The notes beneath the pieces were generated by a model. That model was not told the DNA's origin. It searched no databases and was given only the letters and a program-made list of their open reading frames with translations. From Alphaproteobacteria bacterium (GTDB lineage: Bacteria; Pseudomonadota; Alphaproteobacteria; UBA6615): a stretch of 64,000 bases of DNA. The stretch lies in contig JANQOE010000017.1 in assembly GCA_028279245.1 (NCBI GenBank), positions 1 through 64,000 on the forward strand, read 5' to 3'. The translations under genes and the position numbers were made by a program. Below are positions 26,251 to 35,871 of this stretch, in pieces; the stretch's first letter is position 1, and the number at the start of each line of letters is the position of its first letter.

Positions 26251-26748
26251 TCAGTTCGGCGCAATATCGAACACCAGAGTATCTTGATAGGAACCCGCGA
26301 AGATCGCAGCTTCGTCGAGTGTTACCTGGAAGTCTGCATTATCGGATGCCGGCAACGCCAACGCCGCCGATGCCGCAATGACGGTTGGAACGGAAGTCGG
26401 GGTGCCGGTGGCCGAGAGAGAAATTGCTGCCAGACCCAGTCCAGTCGTGTTGACGTTTACCGTGTAGTCAAGCGACTGGAAGCCATTTGTTAGGCCACCC
26501 TGCTGGGATTCCACGGTAAATGTGCCACCGTTCGGATCATTGCACTGGATTTGGAAGGGATCCGGACTGGCAGGCGCAACCGCCCCCAAAGTTAGCGACG
26601 CGAAACTGATCGACTGCGGCAAGTTGGTAACTTGACATGTAAGCGGTTGTGTGGCCGCGACGCCGGTGTTTGCAGCTTGCGCGTGCGGCGATATGAGCAT
26701 TGGACTAAGTGCGATGGCTGCGGCGGTAAAGAGAACAGATCTGCTCAT
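26251..26748 (-). CDS. Major fimbrial subunit candidate
   Basis: The 165-residue protein starts at the ATG at 26748, with GAGGAAA ahead; longer starts add a poor leader. A signal peptide (SVLFTAAAIALSPMLISPHAQA) is followed by a short, Ig-like pilin with two Cys (LTCQVTNL and IQCNDPNGG). Small size, a strong hairpin after the gene and position ahead of the chaperones point to a major or abundant shaft subunit. The C-terminal SYQDTLVFDIAPN is the beta-zipper strand expected of donor-strand pilins. Confidence 0.75.
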   Translation of the reverse strand: MSRSVLFTAAAIALSPMLISPHAQAANTGVAATQPLTCQVTNLPQSISFASLTLGAVAPASPDPFQIQCNDPNGGTFTVESQQGGLTNGFQSLDYTVNVNTTGLGLAAISLSATGTPTSVPTVIAASAALALPASDNADFQVTLDEAAIFAGSYQDTLVFDIAPN

Positions 26749-26887
26749 TTTTTCCTCGTGATGTGTGTGGTATAGGATTGTTGCCTGGTTTGCAGAAACC
26801 AGGCTCTTCGTCAGCCGACCGTCCATTTTTGATCATGTCGACCGGCCAACGTTGGTTTGCGTGACAGAGTCTGCATCCTTGCCGCCC

Positions 26888-27505
26888 CTACACGCCGGCG
26901 CCAGCGTCGGCCGACACCGTGATTGTTATCACATCCTCGTAGCGTCCGGCGGGCAGTGGACCAGCAGGTTGCTCCAACTCGACAGTGAGCTCGCCGTTCG
27001 TCTCGAACGGGATTTGACTACCGGTGCTGTATGCAATGCCGCCGAGCAAGTCGGCGCTGTCGGCCGTTTCGCTGAAGCCAATCGAATCGATCGCGACTGT
27101 CGCACGGTAGGGAATACTGGCGACCCAGCCGTTGGCCTTGGCGGCGAGGGCCTGCATGGCCTCATTCACGAGTGCGCCGTTTTTTGACGACAACTCCAGC
27201 CGCATCGGGAGATTGCAGTCGATATCGAAACCGAAGCTCTTCGTGCCGCCGGCTTCCAGATCAATGGTGGCGTCGCCCGCGCCGAAGTTCAGGATTTCGC
27301 AGCGGGCGGCGATCTGGCCGGTGACATCCAGTTGCAGATCGTCGGTGTCCTGGGCCAAAGCAGCATGGCCACCGATTCCAAGCAGTGTGCCGAGACAGAC
27401 TGCAAAGATCCTGCCGAGTTGCGAGCGCAAGACCGCTTGCTGCCAGGGGTATGACTTTGTTACGCCCAACTTAATCCGTCCTTGTTCGTCGAGCGGAGTC
27501 TGCAT
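26888..27505 (-). CDS. Fimbrial subunit (spore-coat-U-like)
   Basis: The 205-residue protein, with the start at 27505 uncertain (a frame start at 27592 exists), has a late signal peptide (LGRIFAVCLGTLLGIGGHAALAQ) preceded by about 28 polar residues. The mature part shows the Csu-like core: VTGQIAARCEILNFGAG and DCNLPMRLELSSKNGAL, ending RYEDVITITVSADAG. It is the first gene of the operon and could be a minor subunit or the base pilin. The gap to the next pilin is 139 bases. Confidence 0.72.
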   Translation of the reverse strand: MQTPLDEQGRIKLGVTKSYPWQQAVLRSQLGRIFAVCLGTLLGIGGHAALAQDTDDLQLDVTGQIAARCEILNFGAGDATIDLEAGGTKSFGFDIDCNLPMRLELSSKNGALVNEAMQALAAKANGWVASIPYRATVAIDSIGFSETADSADLLGGIAYSTGSQIPFETNGELTVELEQPAGPLPAGRYEDVITITVSADAGAGV

Positions 27506-27657
27506 GCGGTACAACCTGGCGTCGTCACCCAGATGGATGACGCTCGCTGGAAAGATGCAGGGTCGCTCGGGACTTGCCGGGTACCGAAGCACGATCCCTC
27601 GTGGGTGCGGCTATTGGGCCACACTGCCGACAACCTCCCCGCAGGGGTTCGGAATGC

Positions 27658-28827
27658 CTAGGCGGTGTGGTTTGGGTGAATGCTGGCGGACAGCAGCAGG
27701 CTTACGAGTTCGCCCTGGCGCTCGGTCTGGGTCTTGCCGAAGATGCGTCTTAGATGGGTACGGGCCGTGTTGTAGCTGATGTCTAGGGCGGCAGCGACGT
27801 CGGCCAGGCTTTCTCCGGTGGCGATGCGCGATGCCAACCGGGCCTCCGCCGCCGTCAATCCGTAGGTCGTGCGCAGACTATCTTGGTCGGGCTCGATGGG
27901 CCGGTCCGGATCGGTCACATAGACCACCGTGGATGTGGAATGGCCGCCGTTCGCTGCGGTTGACCCTGGCAGACCCGTGCGGCCGACCTGAGCGATCGTC
28001 ACCGACAGCGGATGCCGCGCCCCTCGCCGCGGGAGCGACAGGTTGGCGAAACCCCGGTGGGTGCCGGCGGCGACGGCACCTATCAGCTTACGCAGTTTCG
28101 AACCGGCGCCGTTGATCGTTGCCGACAATTGCCCGTTGGTCAGGGCGAGGCCGTCGCGCGCCTCGATCATCGATCGGGCCGCCGCGTTGGTGGCCAGGAC
28201 CTTGGCCTCCGCATCCGTCAGCGCGACGCCAATCGGCATGCGGTCCAATGCGGCGAGTGCCGCGTGTTGGAGCAAGCTGGATTGGCGCTGGGCCGCTTGG
28301 AAACTCAAGGCGAGATTGAGCTGTGGCAGGAACGCCTCAAGCCGTTGAGCGGCGCGTGGCGGCGGGCTATTGGCTGGGCCGAAGGCAACTGCGAGGACTG
28401 CCGTTGTGCCCGCCGTGACTTCCAGCTTGGCCCAGAGACAATGCCAGTCGGCTGGAGGACCCAGTTTGTCCGCTCCCCGGCGACCGCACAGGTCGCAGTT
28501 TGTGTCGAGATGACGCGCCAGCACTCGCCCTGGCTCGAAACCGAGTTTCTCGACCATGCCTAGATCCGCACGCAGTAGCTGGTCGAGGCACTGGCAGGTC
28601 GCGAGGTCCGGTTCGACGGAGTGCAGGTAGGTGGGGGTTTGCGGCGCGCCATCGTACCGGACCAAGATATCTGGTGCATCCCCCAGGAGCGTGCCAACCT
28701 CGTGCGGCAGGGCTTCCCACAATCTGCCCGCCGCGGCCGCCTCGAACAGACTTATAGCAACATCCCCGGCACCCCCCGGCTTGGGAGGCAGATCGTCTCG
28801 CAGCAGCATGTCAGACCCCACTTCCAT
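27658..28827 (-). CDS. LuxR-type regulator with sensory N-terminus
   Basis: The 389-residue protein has a C-terminal LuxR helix-turn-helix (about 325-380: LTAAEARLASRIATGESLADVAAALDISYNTARTHLRRIF). A PAS-like domain precedes it (about 190-300). The N-terminal region contains five Cys in two clusters (Cys78, Cys80, Cys111, Cys114 and Cys130), which could bind metal or act in redox sensing. It lies upstream of the fimbrial operon on the same strand and probably controls it. The start is either 28827 or the ATG at 28809, which has GTGGGG ahead of it. Confidence 0.82.
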   Translation of the reverse strand: MEVGSDMLLRDDLPPKPGGAGDVAISLFEAAAAGRLWEALPHEVGTLLGDAPDILVRYDGAPQTPTYLHSVEPDLATCQCLDQLLRADLGMVEKLGFEPGRVLARHLDTNCDLCGRRGADKLGPPADWHCLWAKLEVTAGTTAVLAVAFGPANSPPPRAAQRLEAFLPQLNLALSFQAAQRQSSLLQHAALAALDRMPIGVALTDAEAKVLATNAAARSMIEARDGLALTNGQLSATINGAGSKLRKLIGAVAAGTHRGFANLSLPRRGARHPLSVTIAQVGRTGLPGSTAANGGHSTSTVVYVTDPDRPIEPDQDSLRTTYGLTAAEARLASRIATGESLADVAAALDISYNTARTHLRRIFGKTQTERQGELVSLLLSASIHPNHTA

Positions 28828-29709
28828 GCCGGCTCAACCCCAGTTGTGCGTGCTCGCCGTATTGCTCGGCCGTCGAACTAGGCTCTCAATCTCCCCTATA
28901 GCGTTCTCATCGTATGAACCCGTTCGCACTGTGATCTTGCCGGAAGGCTGACCTGCCTTCAAACCATGCTGGATGGTGTAATGGTGGATAACAACCCGCG
29001 TACTGTGGATAAGGTGTTCCCGCCATCTGGCGGCCGAGATGAGGCCTGAAAATGTGCGCACTCATCGCCTCCCACGCCAAGATTGGCGCGCCTTGTTCTA
29101 TTTTCCCGTGTCCAGCATGGTAGATCTGGCTCAGGCCTATTGGGGACGGTAGCTCAGTTGGCCGACGACGGAAGTACGATTTGTTGGTATCGTTTTCCGG
29201 GAACCAATCCGTGTTGATACCCCTCAAACTCGGCTCGCGTTAACTTCCTCTTGTTCTAGTTGTTTATTGAGTCGATGGGGTTACCTCAGGATTCGGTTCC
29301 TCGACCGGCTGATAGCCACATTCTATGGTGGCTTCTTCTTGAGTGTATATCCCTCATCGCGGTTCGTTCATCACAAGGCAGCCGTTCTGATTTCGTTACT
29401 ATATTCCCTTTTTTCAATCGGTTATCTTGTCGTTTTTTCGCGGCTGTTCGGTGTTTGACCATTTTCATATGCTGCTGGCATGTTGTTGTCTTGCAACAAA
29501 CAAGCCTTGACTCGATGGGTCGGCCGGTTTCGCGACGGTGCCGACTTACTTTGCGATGTACTTGTTTTTCGGGAACTCCAGACCAAAGCCGACAGGTAAG
29601 GACGACCCTCTCCAAAAGAGGTGCAGATCATCCAGAAGGTTTGGGCGCCGATCGGCCACGATATTTAGTTTGGCAGATGATGCCTATTTGCAACACATGG
29701 AAGTTCCCT
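28828..29709. other. 882-base region without a recognisable gene
   Basis: No frame here has a convincing protein pattern. Part of it (about 29225-29480) is AT-rich compared with its surroundings. A hydrophobic 63-residue frame from a TTG at 29267 is possible but lacks a ribosome binding site. A tRNA-like segment lies at 29142-29161. The region separates the fimbrial block from the heme oxygenase block and could be the scar of an insertion. Confidence 0.5.
29142..29161 (+). other. tRNA-like 5' fragment
   Basis: The segment ends in GGTAGCTCAGTTGG, matching the common start of many tRNA genes through the D-loop, but no D-stem closure, anticodon arm or T-arm follows. It looks like a tRNA remnant or chance match; a functional tRNA cannot be drawn. 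Confidence 0.3.
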
Positions 29710-30405
29710 CTAAACGGGATGCGGGCCTCCTTGGTGAACCGCCTTGGACAAGTCGATGTTGCATTGAAAGGCGGTGCGTCCCTCATCCAGGATGAGCATG
29801 GTATCGACAATCTCCCGGCCCGCCCGATCCAGGGCCTCGCGGTAGGCGACTTTGAAGGCGGCTTGGTCGGCGATGGTGGGGAAGTCGTAGAAGGTCAAGG
29901 CCTGGGGCGGCAGGTTCATGGCGCGGGCGAGGATGCGCTTGATGATCTGGCCGCCGCTCAGATCGCCGAGGTAGCGGGTGTAGGCGTGGGCGATGAGCCG
30001 TGAGCCGTCGCCCGCCGCGGCTGCTTCGATGCAGCCGGCGTAGGCACGGGCGGCGGCCAACAGCGGGAGTTTGGCGGGCCAGTTTGATCCGGCCAGGCCA
30101 ACGAGATCAGACTCTAGGGCGGTGGCGCGGAACAGCGCCGGCATGGCGATGTGCCGCACGCCAGGTGAGGCCGCGTGGTGCCGCAGGCCCTTCTCCATGG
30201 CCTGATAGGCAGGGAGCAGGTTGCGCAGATAGAGTGCGTAGGCGGACCGGTCGGCGCGGCCTTTTAGGATGTCCTGAATGACGCCGGTCTTTTCGGCTTC
30301 CGTGTGTTGCGATTTGGTCGCTTCGCGGAGTGCCGCCGAGAGGGGGAGGCTAGTGACCTGCGCCTCGTCGGCCAGGACAGGTGCGTTGGCAACTTGCGTA
30401 TTCAT
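29710..30405 (-). CDS. Heme oxygenase (biliverdin-producing)
   Basis: The 231-residue protein matches bacterial heme oxygenases of the HmuO/HO type: SAALREATKSQHTEAEKTG with the proximal heme ligand His34, and the distal-helix segment YLGDLSGGQ (145-153). It opens heme to biliverdin, iron and CO with electrons from a reductase. No heme transporter, phytochrome or bilin reductase lies next to it. It is divergent from the thiolase gene at 30545. The start is at 30405; the N-terminal 20 residues are not conserved. Confidence 0.93.
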   Translation of the reverse strand: MNTQVANAPVLADEAQVTSLPLSAALREATKSQHTEAEKTGVIQDILKGRADRSAYALYLRNLLPAYQAMEKGLRHHAASPGVRHIAMPALFRATALESDLVGLAGSNWPAKLPLLAAARAYAGCIEAAAAGDGSRLIAHAYTRYLGDLSGGQIIKRILARAMNLPPQALTFYDFPTIADQAAFKVAYREALDRAGREIVDTMLILDEGRTAFQCNIDLSKAVHQGGPHPV

Positions 30406-30544
30406 TGCCCCAGGCTTGCCGGGCTTGGGCCTTGCAACCAGCCCGCAAAAGCAATGCTTGGCCGGTCCATTCGGCAGGGCGCGTTAACCATTGACGGGAT
30501 CGGCTCTTTTGATCGGGTCGGACCCAGCATGGTAAAGCTCTGAC

Positions 30545-31750
30545 ATGGTTGATGCTTTTGTGTGTGATGCGGTGCGGACGCCGATCGGCAGGTACGGCGG
30601 TGGGTTGGCGAGTGTGCGGACCGACGACTTAGCCGCGGTGCCGCTCAGGGCACTGGTTGACCGCAATGCCGGTGTGGATTGGGCGGCGATCGACGATGTC
30701 GTGTTGGGCTGCACCAATCAGGCCGGTGAGGACAATAGAAACGTAGCGCGAATGGCCTTGCTGCTGTCGGGCCTGCCGCACGGTGTGCCCGGCAGCACGG
30801 TCAACCGGCTCTGTGCGTCCGGGCTCGATGCCGTCGCCACGGCGGCCCGGGCCATAAACGCGGGCGAAGGTGAGCTGTACGTGGCCGGCGGTGTGGAGAG
30901 CATGTCGCGCGCACCGTTCGTCTTGCCGAAATCCGACAAGGCTTTCGGGCGAAGCACAAAGATCGAGGACACGACCATCGGCTGGCGGTTCGTCAATCCG
31001 GCCGTGGAACGCGCCTATGGCGTGGATTCCATGGGTCAGACCGCGGAGAACGTCGCCGCGGAGTACGGTATCAGCCGGGCCGACCAGGATGCGTACGCGC
31101 TTCGGTCGCAGCAGCGCGCGGCGAGCGCCATTGCCAAAGGCCGGCTCGAACGAGAGATCGTCGCCGTTGAGGTGCCTGGCCGACGGGGGGAGACCCACAG
31201 GATCGATGCCGACGAGCACCCGCGGCCGCAGACGGACGCGGCGGCGCTGGCGCGGTTGGAGCCCGCTTTTCGGGAAGGCGGGTCGGTGACAGCCGGCAAC
31301 GCGGCCGGGGTCAACGATGGTTCAGCCGCGCTCATAATCGCGTCAGAGGCCGCGGCGGCGCGGCATGGGCTGACTCCCCGGGCGCAAATTACGACCGCGG
31401 CCTTTGCGGGCGTGTTGCCACGTGTGATGGGGATTGGCCCGGTCCCGGCGAGCCAACGCGCGTTGACCCGGGCCGGATTGGCGATCGAACAAATGGACGT
31501 GGTCGAACTCAACGAGGCTTTCGCGAGCCAAGTCCTGGCCTCAGGCCGTCAACTTGGGTTGGCCGATGACGCCGCGCATGTGAACCGCAATGGCGGTGCT
31601 ATTGCGTTGGGGCATCCGCTTGGCATGAGCGGGGCGCGGCTGGTGCTGACCGCGACCGAGGAGTTGGCGAGTGTCGGAGGCCGGTATGCACTGTGCACGA
31701 TGTGTGTCGGCGTGGGCCAGGGTGCGGCGATGATTCTGGAGAAAGTGTAG
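30545..31750 (+). CDS. Thiolase, probably 3-oxoadipyl-CoA thiolase
   Basis: The 401-residue thiolase has all three catalytic elements: nucleophile Cys90 ([11 protein letters not shown]), His357 ([10 protein letters not shown]) and Cys387 ([10 protein letters not shown]). Segments such as [19 protein letters not shown] and [17 protein letters not shown] are characteristic of the 3-oxoadipyl-CoA thiolase (PcaF/PaaJ) group rather than biosynthetic acetoacetyl-CoA thiolases. It would split 3-oxoadipyl-CoA to succinyl-CoA and acetyl-CoA. The next gene, a maleylacetate reductase, makes 3-oxoadipate, which supports this. The CoA transferase needed between them is not in the window. Confidence 0.88.
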   Translation: MVDAFVCDAVRTPIGRYGGGLASVRTDDLAAVPLRALVDRNAGVDWAAIDDVVLGCTNQAGEDNRNVARMALLLSGLPHGVPGSTVNRLCASGLDAVATAARAINAGEGELYVAGGVESMSRAPFVLPKSDKAFGRSTKIEDTTIGWRFVNPAVERAYGVDSMGQTAENVAAEYGISRADQDAYALRSQQRAASAIAKGRLEREIVAVEVPGRRGETHRIDADEHPRPQTDAAALARLEPAFREGGSVTAGNAAGVNDGSAALIIASEAAAARHGLTPRAQITTAAFAGVLPRVMGIGPVPASQRALTRAGLAIEQMDVVELNEAFASQVLASGRQLGLADDAAHVNRNGGAIALGHPLGMSGARLVLTATEELASVGGRYALCTMCVGVGQGAAMILEKV

Positions 31751-31762
31751 ACAAGTCGGGAC

Positions 31763-32830
31763 GTGCGCGTGTTCGTTCATACCAGTCTGCCTAGCCGCGT
31801 GGTCTTTGGCCCGGGGCGGCTGGACTGTCTGCCCGACGAGGTCGCGGCCGCCGGGTTCGAACGCGCGCTGGTCCTCTCGACACCCCGGCAACGTGGGCTC
31901 GCGGAGCGGCTGGCATCGATGCTGGGGCGGCGGGCAGCCGGTGTGTTCGACCAGGCCGTCATGCATGTGCCCGTGGAAACTGTCGACGCGGCGATCGCGG
32001 CGGCGGAACGGAACGAGGCGGACTCGTGCGTGGCGTTCGGCGGCGGTTCGACCATCGGCCTGGGAAAGGCAATCGCGTTGCGGCGCGGCCTGCCCTACAT
32101 CGCCATCGCGACGACCTACGCCGGGTCGGAGATGACGACGATCTGGGGGCCCACGGCGTCCGGTGCGAAGCAGACCGGGCGCGATCCGCGAGTGCTGCCG
32201 CGTACTGTCATCTACGATCCTGAGCTAACCCTAGCGCTGCCGCCGAGAGTTTCCGGCCCGAGCGGGATGAATGCGATCGCCCACTGTGTCGAGGCGTTGT
32301 ACGCGGACGATGCCAACCCGGTGACCAGCTTGATGGCGGAGGAAGGTGTTCGGGCGCTGGCGACTAGCCTGCCCGTCGTCGTGGCGACGCCGGACGATCT
32401 GGCGGCACGGAGCGAGGCGCTGTACGGGGCCTGGCTCGCCGGCTCATCTCTCGGTGCGGTTGGGATGGCCCTGCATCACAAGCTCTGCCACACACTCGGC
32501 GGAACGCTGAACGTTCCGCATGCGGAGACTCACACGGCGGTCTTGCCGCACGCGGTGGCGTATAACGCACCGGCCGCGCCAGAGGCGATGACCCGCGTGG
32601 CGCGGGCCGTGGGCAGCGACAGCGCTGCGGCCGGTCTGTTCGAACTCGCGGAACGCCTCGGCGCGACAATGGCGCTACGCGACCTGGGGATGAAGGAACA
32701 GGATATCGATGCTGTCGCGGAACTGGCGAGTGCGAACGCCTACCCTAACCCACGGCCGGTGACACCAGACGGAATGCGCGGCGTTCTTGAGGCGGCATTT
32801 CATGGGCGGCGGCCAGGTGACGGTGCCTAG
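31763..32830 (+). CDS. Maleylacetate reductase
   Basis: The 355-residue iron-type alcohol dehydrogenase family enzyme reduces maleylacetate to 3-oxoadipate with NADH, in hydroxyquinol, chloroaromatic or resorcinol breakdown. Marks: [15 protein letters not shown]-binding [24 protein letters not shown], and the metal or active-site His segments [13 protein letters not shown] and [11 protein letters not shown] and [11 protein letters not shown]. It begins with GTG at 31763, twelve bases after the thiolase stop, so they form one operon. No ring-cleavage dioxygenase is nearby. Its stop overlaps the end of the convergent apionate lactonase gene by four bases. Confidence 0.9.
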   Translation: MRVFVHTSLPSRVVFGPGRLDCLPDEVAAAGFERALVLSTPRQRGLAERLASMLGRRAAGVFDQAVMHVPVETVDAAIAAAERNEADSCVAFGGGSTIGLGKAIALRRGLPYIAIATTYAGSEMTTIWGPTASGAKQTGRDPRVLPRTVIYDPELTLALPPRVSGPSGMNAIAHCVEALYADDANPVTSLMAEEGVRALATSLPVVVATPDDLAARSEALYGAWLAGSSLGAVGMALHHKLCHTLGGTLNVPHAETHTAVLPHAVAYNAPAAPEAMTRVARAVGSDSAAAGLFELAERLGATMALRDLGMKEQDIDAVAELASANAYPNPRPVTPDGMRGVLEAAFHGRRPGDGA

Positions 32831-34746
32831 GACGATCGAATGGCCGTGACAGAAAAGGCATCCAGTTCGATACTATTTTGAACGGCTTGTCCGTCATCCG
32901 ATAATGGGTCTTGCCCGTCGTTTGATGGGACGCTGGCCGGGCTGAGGATGCAGGATGTAGCGCCAGCCGGCAAACCGTCGACCGACACCGATCGAGGCTC
33001 GGACCAAAGGTTTGCCAGAAACACCTCTACCCCGGCCGGTGCGTCGTAGGCGAAGCCTTGCACCTGGGTCCGATCCGAGATCTGTAGGTCGCGAACCCGC
33101 CGCCCCGCTGCAGCGGCTATCGCTCGGACGATGTGATAGAGTGGACAGACCTCGGACGCAGCGCCATCCGGCATCAGGCCGAACGTGCCAAACGGCGAAG
33201 CCAAGGTCAGGGTGTCGATGCCGCCGCGGATCATCTCCGCGGCATAGCCGAGCGACCAGGCCGCGCCGAACAGCCCGCAATGGCGTGGATCCGTCGACGC
33301 CATTGCGACACGGCCATTGCCGGGGTTCTCCGCCGGCGCGGCCCCGTAAGGATTTTGCCGCATGCCGATGGTGCTGGGCCCGACCCAGTATCGCTTGTCC
33401 CCGGCGAATGCGCGGGTCGAGGCGATGACGAAGGGTAGCGCCTCCAGCGTTTCCATGACCGACCGGTCGTCGGCGTCATGCACAATCGGACAGGTTGTGT
33501 GGGTCACATAGTCGATGGCGTCGGCGGGCGGACGCTTTCGGTTCAGTTCCGTGAAGTAACTCAACATGCCGCCGCCAACCTGTGCCTCGGGAAAGCACTG
33601 GCGAACAGCATCGTAGTACGCCTCGAGCGGCGGTAGGACAGGCCAGGCGGCGTCCGGTTGGTAACTCATCAGATAGGCCGCTGGTGACACCGCGACGGCG
33701 TTGACCGCGAGGCCGGCGCCGCGCACCGCCTTGGCCGCAGCCGAAACCGATGCGGCGGGTTCCGTATCGTCCGGCACAATGAGCTCTAGAGCGACTTCGC
33801 AGCCGGTTTTGGCCGCGGTCTCGGCGTAGCTTGCGAGAGCGCCGGTATCACCAAAGCACATATCGAGTTGGCAAAGGATGAGTTGGGCACCAACCGCACC
33901 AGCGCGATCAGCCGCGCGGGCTGACTCTTCGGCGATGTCGGGCGTTAGGGCGAGCCCGATGCGCGGCATGTGGCGGCCGGTCGGCCCGCCGAGCGTCACC
34001 TCGATCGGTGCCGCGCCCACTGTTGCGACGCTTGCGGTCGGGCTGCCGACAAACGCTAGGGTCACCGATTGCCGAACGCTCTCGTCCGCCGGAACGGTGT
34101 AGGGGAAAGGCTTCGACAGCGGCCGCACATATGTCTTGTATGAGGCGTCGGTCCAATTCCGCTGATCCTCCATCTCGTATGCATCGCCCTCCATCGTGCA
34201 GACCGCTGCAACACCTGGGCAAACCTGGTGGCTCAAGGCACGGATATCGAAGACGGGCTGACTTGGACTGATGTGGCGTGGGAACGCGGTTTCTTCCGTG
34301 GTTCCGTCCGTATGGGTGACCGTGAGCTTTTCGCCAGCGACGCCGACCAGGGGATGCAGGACGACGAAGCCGAGGCGATTGGTCGCGAAGTCAGTGTCAG
34401 GTGCCCCAACCACGTCGAAGGAAAGCCGGCCGTCTTGGCCGCCGGTGATCGTTGCCTGATAGGAGAACGCCTGCTTCTCGTCCGTGCATTGCGCACCATA
34501 GGTTACCCTGAAGCCACCGTCAGCCTGCTCAATCTGCAGGTCCGAGATGTCGGGTGCGTAGGTGCCCCAATTCACGTTGCGAACCAAGAAGGCAATACCG
34601 CGGATAACCTCAATGCCGCGGTACTTGATGTGCCGAAGAGCGCCGGCTTCCAGCTCCACCGTGACCGGCCCCGCGGTCAACAGTTCGCCGACGACCGGCT
34701 GCTCCTCCGTACCGTAGAGAACCAGGTTGCGGTTTGCTTGTGCCAT
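32827..34746 (-). CDS. apnL: Probable D-apionate lactonase
   Basis: The 639-residue protein has an N-terminal beta-rich domain (LEAGALRHIKYRGIEVIRGIAFLVRN and NWGTYAPDI, about 30-65) and a central alpha/beta region (RIGLALTPDIAEESARAADRAG; WVGPSTIGMRQNPYG) with a C-terminal beta domain. This layout and size match D-apionate lactonase (ApnL), which opens D-apionolactone to D-apionate. I recognise the family from context and pattern, not by alignment. Support: a RuBisCO-like protein, a DUF1537 kinase and an ApnO-like oxidoisomerase lie 10-14 kb away. It is the last gene of the minus-strand ABC operon, starting 25 bases after the ATPase. Confidence 0.72.
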   Translation of the reverse strand: MAQANRNLVLYGTEEQPVVGELLTAGPVTVELEAGALRHIKYRGIEVIRGIAFLVRNVNWGTYAPDISDLQIEQADGGFRVTYGAQCTDEKQAFSYQATITGGQDGRLSFDVVGAPDTDFATNRLGFVVLHPLVGVAGEKLTVTHTDGTTEETAFPRHISPSQPVFDIRALSHQVCPGVAAVCTMEGDAYEMEDQRNWTDASYKTYVRPLSKPFPYTVPADESVRQSVTLAFVGSPTASVATVGAAPIEVTLGGPTGRHMPRIGLALTPDIAEESARAADRAGAVGAQLILCQLDMCFGDTGALASYAETAAKTGCEVALELIVPDDTEPAASVSAAAKAVRGAGLAVNAVAVSPAAYLMSYQPDAAWPVLPPLEAYYDAVRQCFPEAQVGGGMLSYFTELNRKRPPADAIDYVTHTTCPIVHDADDRSVMETLEALPFVIASTRAFAGDKRYWVGPSTIGMRQNPYGAAPAENPGNGRVAMASTDPRHCGLFGAAWSLGYAAEMIRGGIDTLTLASPFGTFGLMPDGAASEVCPLYHIVRAIAAAAGRRVRDLQISDRTQVQGFAYDAPAGVEVFLANLWSEPRSVSVDGLPAGATSCILSPASVPSNDGQDPLSDDGQAVQNSIELDAFSVTAIRSS

Positions 34747-34771
34747 GCCGTCCTCCCTCGGACGTTGTTTC

Positions 34772-35869
34772 TTATTGGATCACAAGATCGGTTTCGGGAT
34801 CGATCAGAACGATGCGGTTCATGTCGAAAAACAGTGAGAGTTGTTCGCCGGGGCGCTCGACGTCATGGGCTTCCAGTTCGGCCATCACCGGTTCGCCAGC
34901 CAGTTGGAAGGTTGCGTAAGTGCGCGTTCCGGTCGGCTGGATCAGATCGATCTTCACGCGCAGCGAAGCCAGTCCCGCCCGACCGTTGGCGCCGCGATCG
35001 CGGGTAATGTGCTCGGTTCGGACACCAAATACCACCTCGCGACCCGGTTCCAGACCGGACACCCGATCGCTGGGCATCGGTAGGCTTAGGCCATCACTGA
35101 AGGCCACGTTTATCTGGCCATTCTCGGCCGCTAGTCGTGCCGGGATAAAGTTCATTGAAGGTGAGCCGAGAAAGCCCGCGACGAACCGGCTGACCGGCCG
35201 TTCGAACATGTCGAGGGGGGCACCCTCCTGCTCGATCTTGCCGTTGCGCAGCAGCACGATGCGATCCGCGAGGGTCATCGCTTCGATCTGATCGTGGGTC
35301 ACGTAGACCATGGTCTTGCCGAGATCCTGATGCAGGCGTTTGATTTCGACCCGCATCTCCTCCCGCAGTTTGGCATCGAGGTTCGACAGAGGCTCGTCAA
35401 ACAGGAATACCCGGGCGTCCCGCACGATTGCCCGACCGATCGCTACCCGCTGGCGCTGGCCGCCGGACAACTGCCGCGGCAGCCGGTCAAGTTGATCGGT
35501 TATGCCGAGCATGTCCGCCGCTTGGTGAACCCGTGTTTCGATCTCGTTCGACGGAAACTTCCGGGCGCGTAGGCCGAAGGCGATGTTGTCGTACACGTTC
35601 ATGTACGGGTAGAGCGCGTAGTTCTGGAACACCATCGCGATATTGCGGTCGCGTGGCGCCATGTCGTTGACCACTTCGTCACCGATTTCGATGGTGCCGG
35701 CGTCGATTTCCTCAAGGCCGGCCAGTGCGCGTAGCAGCGTGCTCTTGCCGCATCCCGACGGACCGACAATGACCGTGAACTCGCCCTCCGGGATGTCGAG
35801 GGAGATGCCGCGCACGGCGTGCAGCTCGCCGTAGAACTTCTCGATGTTGTTAAGCCTGACCCGCGCCAT
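34772..35869 (-). CDS. ABC importer ATPase (UgpC/MsmK type)
   Basis: The 365-residue ATPase has Walker A (GPSGCGKST, 36-44), the Q-loop (MVFQNYALYPYM), the signature LSGGQRQRVAIGRAIVR, Walker B (FLFDEPLSNLDAKLR) and the switch His (YVTHDQ), followed by a C-terminal TOBE-like regulatory domain. It powers the two permeases just upstream. Such ATPases often serve several family-1 importers, so it could also energise the ATPase-less importer at 16524-20041. Confidence 0.95.
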   Translation of the reverse strand: MARVRLNNIEKFYGELHAVRGISLDIPEGEFTVIVGPSGCGKSTLLRALAGLEEIDAGTIEIGDEVVNDMAPRDRNIAMVFQNYALYPYMNVYDNIAFGLRARKFPSNEIETRVHQAADMLGITDQLDRLPRQLSGGQRQRVAIGRAIVRDARVFLFDEPLSNLDAKLREEMRVEIKRLHQDLGKTMVYVTHDQIEAMTLADRIVLLRNGKIEQEGAPLDMFERPVSRFVAGFLGSPSMNFIPARLAAENGQINVAFSDGLSLPMPSDRVSGLEPGREVVFGVRTEHITRDRGANGRAGLASLRVKIDLIQPTGTRTYATFQLAGEPVMAELEAHDVERPGEQLSLFFDMNRIVLIDPETDLVIQ

Positions 35870-35871
35870 TC

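Noticed and set aside
29267-29458. 63-residue hydrophobic frame in the gene-free gap
   Set aside because: It starts with TTG, lacks a ribosome binding site and lies in an AT-rich stretch where such frames arise by chance.
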